A stretch of 9,122 nt of DNA from Spartobacteria bacterium (GTDB taxonomy: Bacteria > Verrucomicrobiota > Verrucomicrobiia > Chthoniobacterales > Chthoniobacteraceae). The notes beneath the pieces are model-generated. The model made no database searches and was not told where the DNA came from. It saw only the letters and a list, made by a program, of their open reading frames with translations. The translations under genes and the position numbers were made by a program. The stretch is from assembly GCA_025350985.1 (NCBI GenBank), contig JANXWU010000304.1, positions 1 through 9,122 of the forward strand, given 5' to 3'. Positions 7,088 through 9,122 of the stretch are shown here, piece after piece (the first letter of the stretch is position 1; each line of letters starts with the position of its first letter).

Positions 7088-7828
7088 TCAATACTGGTGC
7101 GCCGGCTTGGTCCAAGTTCCATCGACGACGACATTCGTGACGCCCGCGCGTGAATTATTCTGGATGAGCTGCGCGACGCGCCTTAGTTCCAGCCGGACGC
7201 AGCCGTGCGAAGCCGCATATTTCGGGACCGACGGGTAGTAATGCAAAGCGATGCCGCGCGCGGGGACGAACCACGTCACTTCGGTCGCTTCGTGGTGGCT
7301 GTTGAGATGCGCCGCGAAGCCGGTCACGGCAAAAGTGCCTTTCGGCGTGCAGGTACTGCCCGAGCGGCGGCTCGTCGCCACGATATCGCAATTCAATCCT
7401 CGCAAACCCGCGCCGGGCGAACTGCGAAACGGCCCCGTCTCCTGCGCACCGGCGTTCGGCCCCGTCCACGAGAGCGTGACGGGATGATCCGGGTCTTCGA
7501 GACGGACGGAAATCTGCGCAATGTAAGTGTTCGGAAAATCGCTGTTGCGCTGTGGATGCGAGCCAGCGGCCAACGCCGGTGCAAGGCTTCGAACCTTCGC
7601 GGCGCGGGATTTCTGGACGGGTTTTGGACGATCCATGGCCTCGATTTTTTTCGCGGCCGCCATGCGCTCGACCAGCGAGCCGGTGCGTGGAATTTTCGGT
7701 AGCTTATCCGCCAACTTGGCAACTTTCGTGGCCGGGAGTTTTTTGGACGCGGATTTTTTCGCTGAGGTGGACTTCGCAGAACTCTTGGATTTGCTGCGAA
7801 CCTTGTTGGACGAGCTGGCCTTTTTCAT
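7088..7828 (-). CDS. L,D-transpeptidase (YkuD) domain protein with basic N-terminal tail
   Basis: The 246-residue protein's C-terminal half is a YkuD/L,D-transpeptidase domain, the fold that forms 3-3 peptidoglycan cross-links or attaches proteins to peptidoglycan through a catalytic Cys. Seen: TPKGTFAVTG (161-170), matching the family's TPxGxF strand; H196 in IALHYYPS; and the active-site motif SHGCVRLE with H208, G209 and C210, followed by R212. The catalytic residues appear complete. Residues 1-80 are unusual: rich in Lys, Ser and Ala, low in complexity, and without a hydrophobic stretch. There is therefore no recognisable signal peptide or membrane anchor, although the fold normally works in the periplasm. 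The ATG at 7828-7826 is the first reasonable start. An upstream in-frame ATG at 8014 would add 62 residues rich in Arg and Cys that look non-coding and provide no export signal. No Shine-Dalgarno is visible. The protein could be exported by a route not evident here, or its true start may be misjudged. Confidence 0.88.
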   Translation of the reverse strand: MKKASSSNKVRSKSKSSAKSTSAKKSASKKLPATKVAKLADKLPKIPRTGSLVERMAAAKKIEAMDRPKPVQKSRAAKVRSLAPALAAGSHPQRNSDFPNTYIAQISVRLEDPDHPVTLSWTGPNAGAQETGPFRSSPGAGLRGLNCDIVATSRRSGSTCTPKGTFAVTGFAAHLNSHHEATEVTWFVPARGIALHYYPSVPKYAASHGCVRLELRRVAQLIQNNSRAGVTNVVVDGTWTKPAHQY

Positions 7829-8113
7829 AAGGCGCGAGCATGGACAACGGAAACGAGAATGTAAATCAAATGCACAATTTGGCCGCGATGTTGGCCTCTC
7901 AACCCAGTCCTGATAAGGGCAGCATAGAATCGCTTCCTTCTCCGGCCTAGTTTGTGAGAGGCCAATAAACCGCCGTCGAGACAAAGAAGAAGCCTCCAGC
8001 TTATCAGACGCCAAGTTACTCTTGTCGCCGCCAGTTCAATTCCCACTCCATTCAGTAACCCATGAGGAAAAAGGCTGGACGATCCCTCATTGGAAGAACA
8101 ACCTGCAACTCTT
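7829..8113. other. divergent intergenic region, no clear promoter
   Basis: About 285 nt separate the leftward L,D-transpeptidase gene from the rightward kinase-like gene, so promoters for both should lie here. I could not pick out convincing -35/-10 pairs. An 11-bp perfect inverted repeat, TTGGCCTCTCA (7891-7901) with its complement at 7955-7965, is separated by 53 nt. An 8-bp pair, CTGATAAG (7910-7917) with CTTATCAG (8000-8007), interleaves with it. Either may be chance. Base composition is less GC-rich than the flanking genes. Confidence 0.5.
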
Positions 8114-9058
8114 ATGAGCATCACCGACGCGGATATCTATGAAGGCTCGCTTCAGCGTGAAGCAGAGCGTGGAGTCAAGATTAACACCTATAACGTCGCC
8201 GATGGCCGGCCCGACGAAATCGCAGTTATCCCCCGGCATCTGCCCTTCGCGAAGTATCGGGGCAAGGACGGGGCGAAAGACGCCGCCGATGAAGCCAAGC
8301 TCGCCAGCTACGACTTTTACAAAGCTGGTGCGGCCGAAGCGGGCGTGGTGGCCATTTGCCCCAAGCGCTCCAGCACCAGCGCCGCGGTGGATGTCTATAA
8401 GATCCCCGATGGTACCAGCAGACCCGAGGAGTTGACGGCCAGCTATTGCGCCAGCGTGGAAAAGGCGGGCAAATGCGTGGCAAAGTTTAAGCAGACTGAC
8501 AACCAGTTCACGACCACGAGCACGGCGGCGATCCTCGGCTACTATCATGTCTCCCGCGCGCTGGGCGACATCTGCGAGATCAAGCCCGCCATCCTGCGGA
8601 CGATGGACATCGAGCAGCATAAGAAGGTGGTGCATCTCGCCTCCGAGCTGGGCGTTCATGGCACGATCGCGAAGAGCTGGGGATTGTTCAATGGCTACTA
8701 TGCCAATCCCAAGGGTTCCGATGTGGCGCGCACACTCTTCACCTCCGATTTCACCCAAATCTATGGCGCGTTGTTGGAGAACACCACCGGCGAGGAAAAC
8801 TACTCGGAGTGGCTGAGTGCGGGCACAGACCTAACCTCCACCCGCGCCTTTCATCGCATGGCGGATTCCCGCTCCGCCGCCTCGATTCTTGGCTCTAACG
8901 ATTTTACGCAGAGCAATGTGCAGGCGCTGGTGGCCATGCGGGATATGAGTGAGATGATTCTTCTGGATTATCTGCTTGCCCAATCCGACCGGCTTACGGG
9001 CGGCAACATTAGTGACTATAGCTTCACCTACTACCTAGAAGGAGGAAAAGTAAAGTAA
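8114..9058 (+). CDS. uncharacterised protein with possible atypical kinase fold, apparently interrupted at its 3' end
   Basis: I do not recognise this 314-residue protein as a named family. It has no signal peptide or membrane segment, so it is probably cytoplasmic. Weak but ordered similarity to PI3K/PI4K/Fam20/HipA-like kinases can be read. GKCVAKFKQTDN (119-130) resembles the beta3 strand with an ATP-binding Lys (K124 or K126). A following helix, ILGYYHVSRALG (140-151), is like the alphaC region, leading to KPAILRTMD. LLDYLLAQSDRLTGGNI (283-299) resembles the catalytic loop, with D292-R293 and G297-N298 in the D-R-x3-G-N spacing. The expected second metal-binding Asp would follow the strand YSFTYYLEGGK, but the frame stops at 9056-9058 just there. 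The -1 frame is open from there to the window edge. So the gene may be frameshifted, recoded or longer than shown. An ATG at 8114 is used; a TTG at 8090 is in frame and the frame opens at 8066, so a slightly longer N-terminus is possible. No clear ribosome-binding site is seen. Confidence 0.7.
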   Translation: MSITDADIYEGSLQREAERGVKINTYNVADGRPDEIAVIPRHLPFAKYRGKDGAKDAADEAKLASYDFYKAGAAEAGVVAICPKRSSTSAAVDVYKIPDGTSRPEELTASYCASVEKAGKCVAKFKQTDNQFTTTSTAAILGYYHVSRALGDICEIKPAILRTMDIEQHKKVVHLASELGVHGTIAKSWGLFNGYYANPKGSDVARTLFTSDFTQIYGALLENTTGEENYSEWLSAGTDLTSTRAFHRMADSRSAASILGSNDFTQSNVQALVAMRDMSEMILLDYLLAQSDRLTGGNISDYSFTYYLEGGKVK

Positions 9059-9122
9059 CCAAGGCTTCAAAGGCGCCCGAAGTTCCGGCGGGCGCGACCA
9101 AGGTTGTGGTCAAGAAGCTAAC
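9022..9122 (+). other. open -1 frame continuing the kinase-like gene past its stop (partial)
   Basis: A reading frame one base behind the kinase-like ORF is open from 9022 to the right edge. If entered at the AAAA run (9046-9049), it continues the protein as GGK then SKVTKASKAPEVPAGATK and a VVVKKL segment. The composition is protein-like, and the codons used (ACC, AAG, GCG, GTG, GTC) suit this genome. The original frame after the stop is Arg-rich and looks non-coding. AGAAGGAGG at 9037-9045 directly precedes the A-run, yet no start codon stands at ribosome-binding distance, so it is not obviously the site of a new gene. A single-base indel is the simplest explanation. Confidence 0.4.

Noticed and set aside
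7829..8014. 62-residue N-terminal extension of the L,D-transpeptidase from an ATG at 8014
   Set aside because: Arg/Cys/Pro-rich, no signal peptide, and lies in sequence that looks intergenic with a different base composition.
8087..8758. 223-codon minus-strand frame opposite the kinase-like gene
   Set aside because: I weighed this because the plus-strand gene is unrecognised. The plus frame has the better-balanced composition and ordered kinase-like motifs; the minus frame is His/Gly/Ala-rich without motifs.
1..9122. tRNA, rRNA, CRISPR array or phage genes
   Set aside because: I saw no cloverleaf with a TTCRA-type arm, no regularly spaced short repeats and no phage hallmark genes.

Overview
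The window looks like a chromosomal segment from a GC-rich Gram-negative bacterium. It carries an RND efflux system and a secreted type I sulfatase. Recognisable Shine-Dalgarno sites are few, there is one GTG start, and a palindromic repeat occurs twice. Together these are most reminiscent of Verrucomicrobiota or a neighbouring PVC lineage. This is an inference from gene content and style; there is no rRNA or marker gene here to prove it.

Layout. (1) Positions 1-3611, minus strand: a compact three-gene unit in the order MarR-type regulator, membrane-fusion (periplasmic adaptor) protein, RND inner-membrane pump. The gaps are only 10-11 nt. The pump runs off the left edge after 643 residues, and no outer-membrane factor is seen. 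A plausible promoter (TTGACA, 17-nt spacer ending in TGA, weak -10) lies just upstream of the regulator, which probably controls its own operon. (2) Positions 3612-3927: a divergent intergenic region holding that promoter and repeat copy 1. (3) Positions 3928-6883, plus strand: a polytopic GT39/PMT-like glycosyltransferase followed 16 nt later by a secreted formylglycine-type sulfatase, probably one transcript. (4) Positions 6879-7043: repeat copy 2, in the same orientation as copy 1. It overlaps the sulfatase stop codon and sits between convergent genes, where it could act as a bidirectional terminator. (5) Positions 7088-7828, minus strand: a YkuD-type L,D-transpeptidase domain protein with a strongly basic low-complexity N-terminus and no visible signal peptide. 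(6) Positions 7829-8113: a divergent intergenic region without a clear promoter. (7) Positions 8114-9058, plus strand: an unrecognised 314-residue protein whose C-terminal part resembles the catalytic loop of PI3K/PI4K/Fam20/HipA-like atypical kinases. Its reading frame stops just before the expected metal-binding Asp. The -1 frame is open to the window edge and reads like a natural continuation.

How the parts fit. The left unit is a drug/solute efflux operon with a local regulator. The middle pair suggests envelope or extracellular glycan work: one enzyme adds a lipid-linked sugar and the other cleaves a sulfate ester. The pair is bracketed by two directly oriented structured repeats. The right-hand genes concern peptidoglycan cross-linking and a possible kinase-fold protein of unknown role. 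The most interesting items are the kinase-like ORF with its apparent -1 frame continuation, and the paired palindromic repeats with conserved arms, variable apex and conserved side hairpin.
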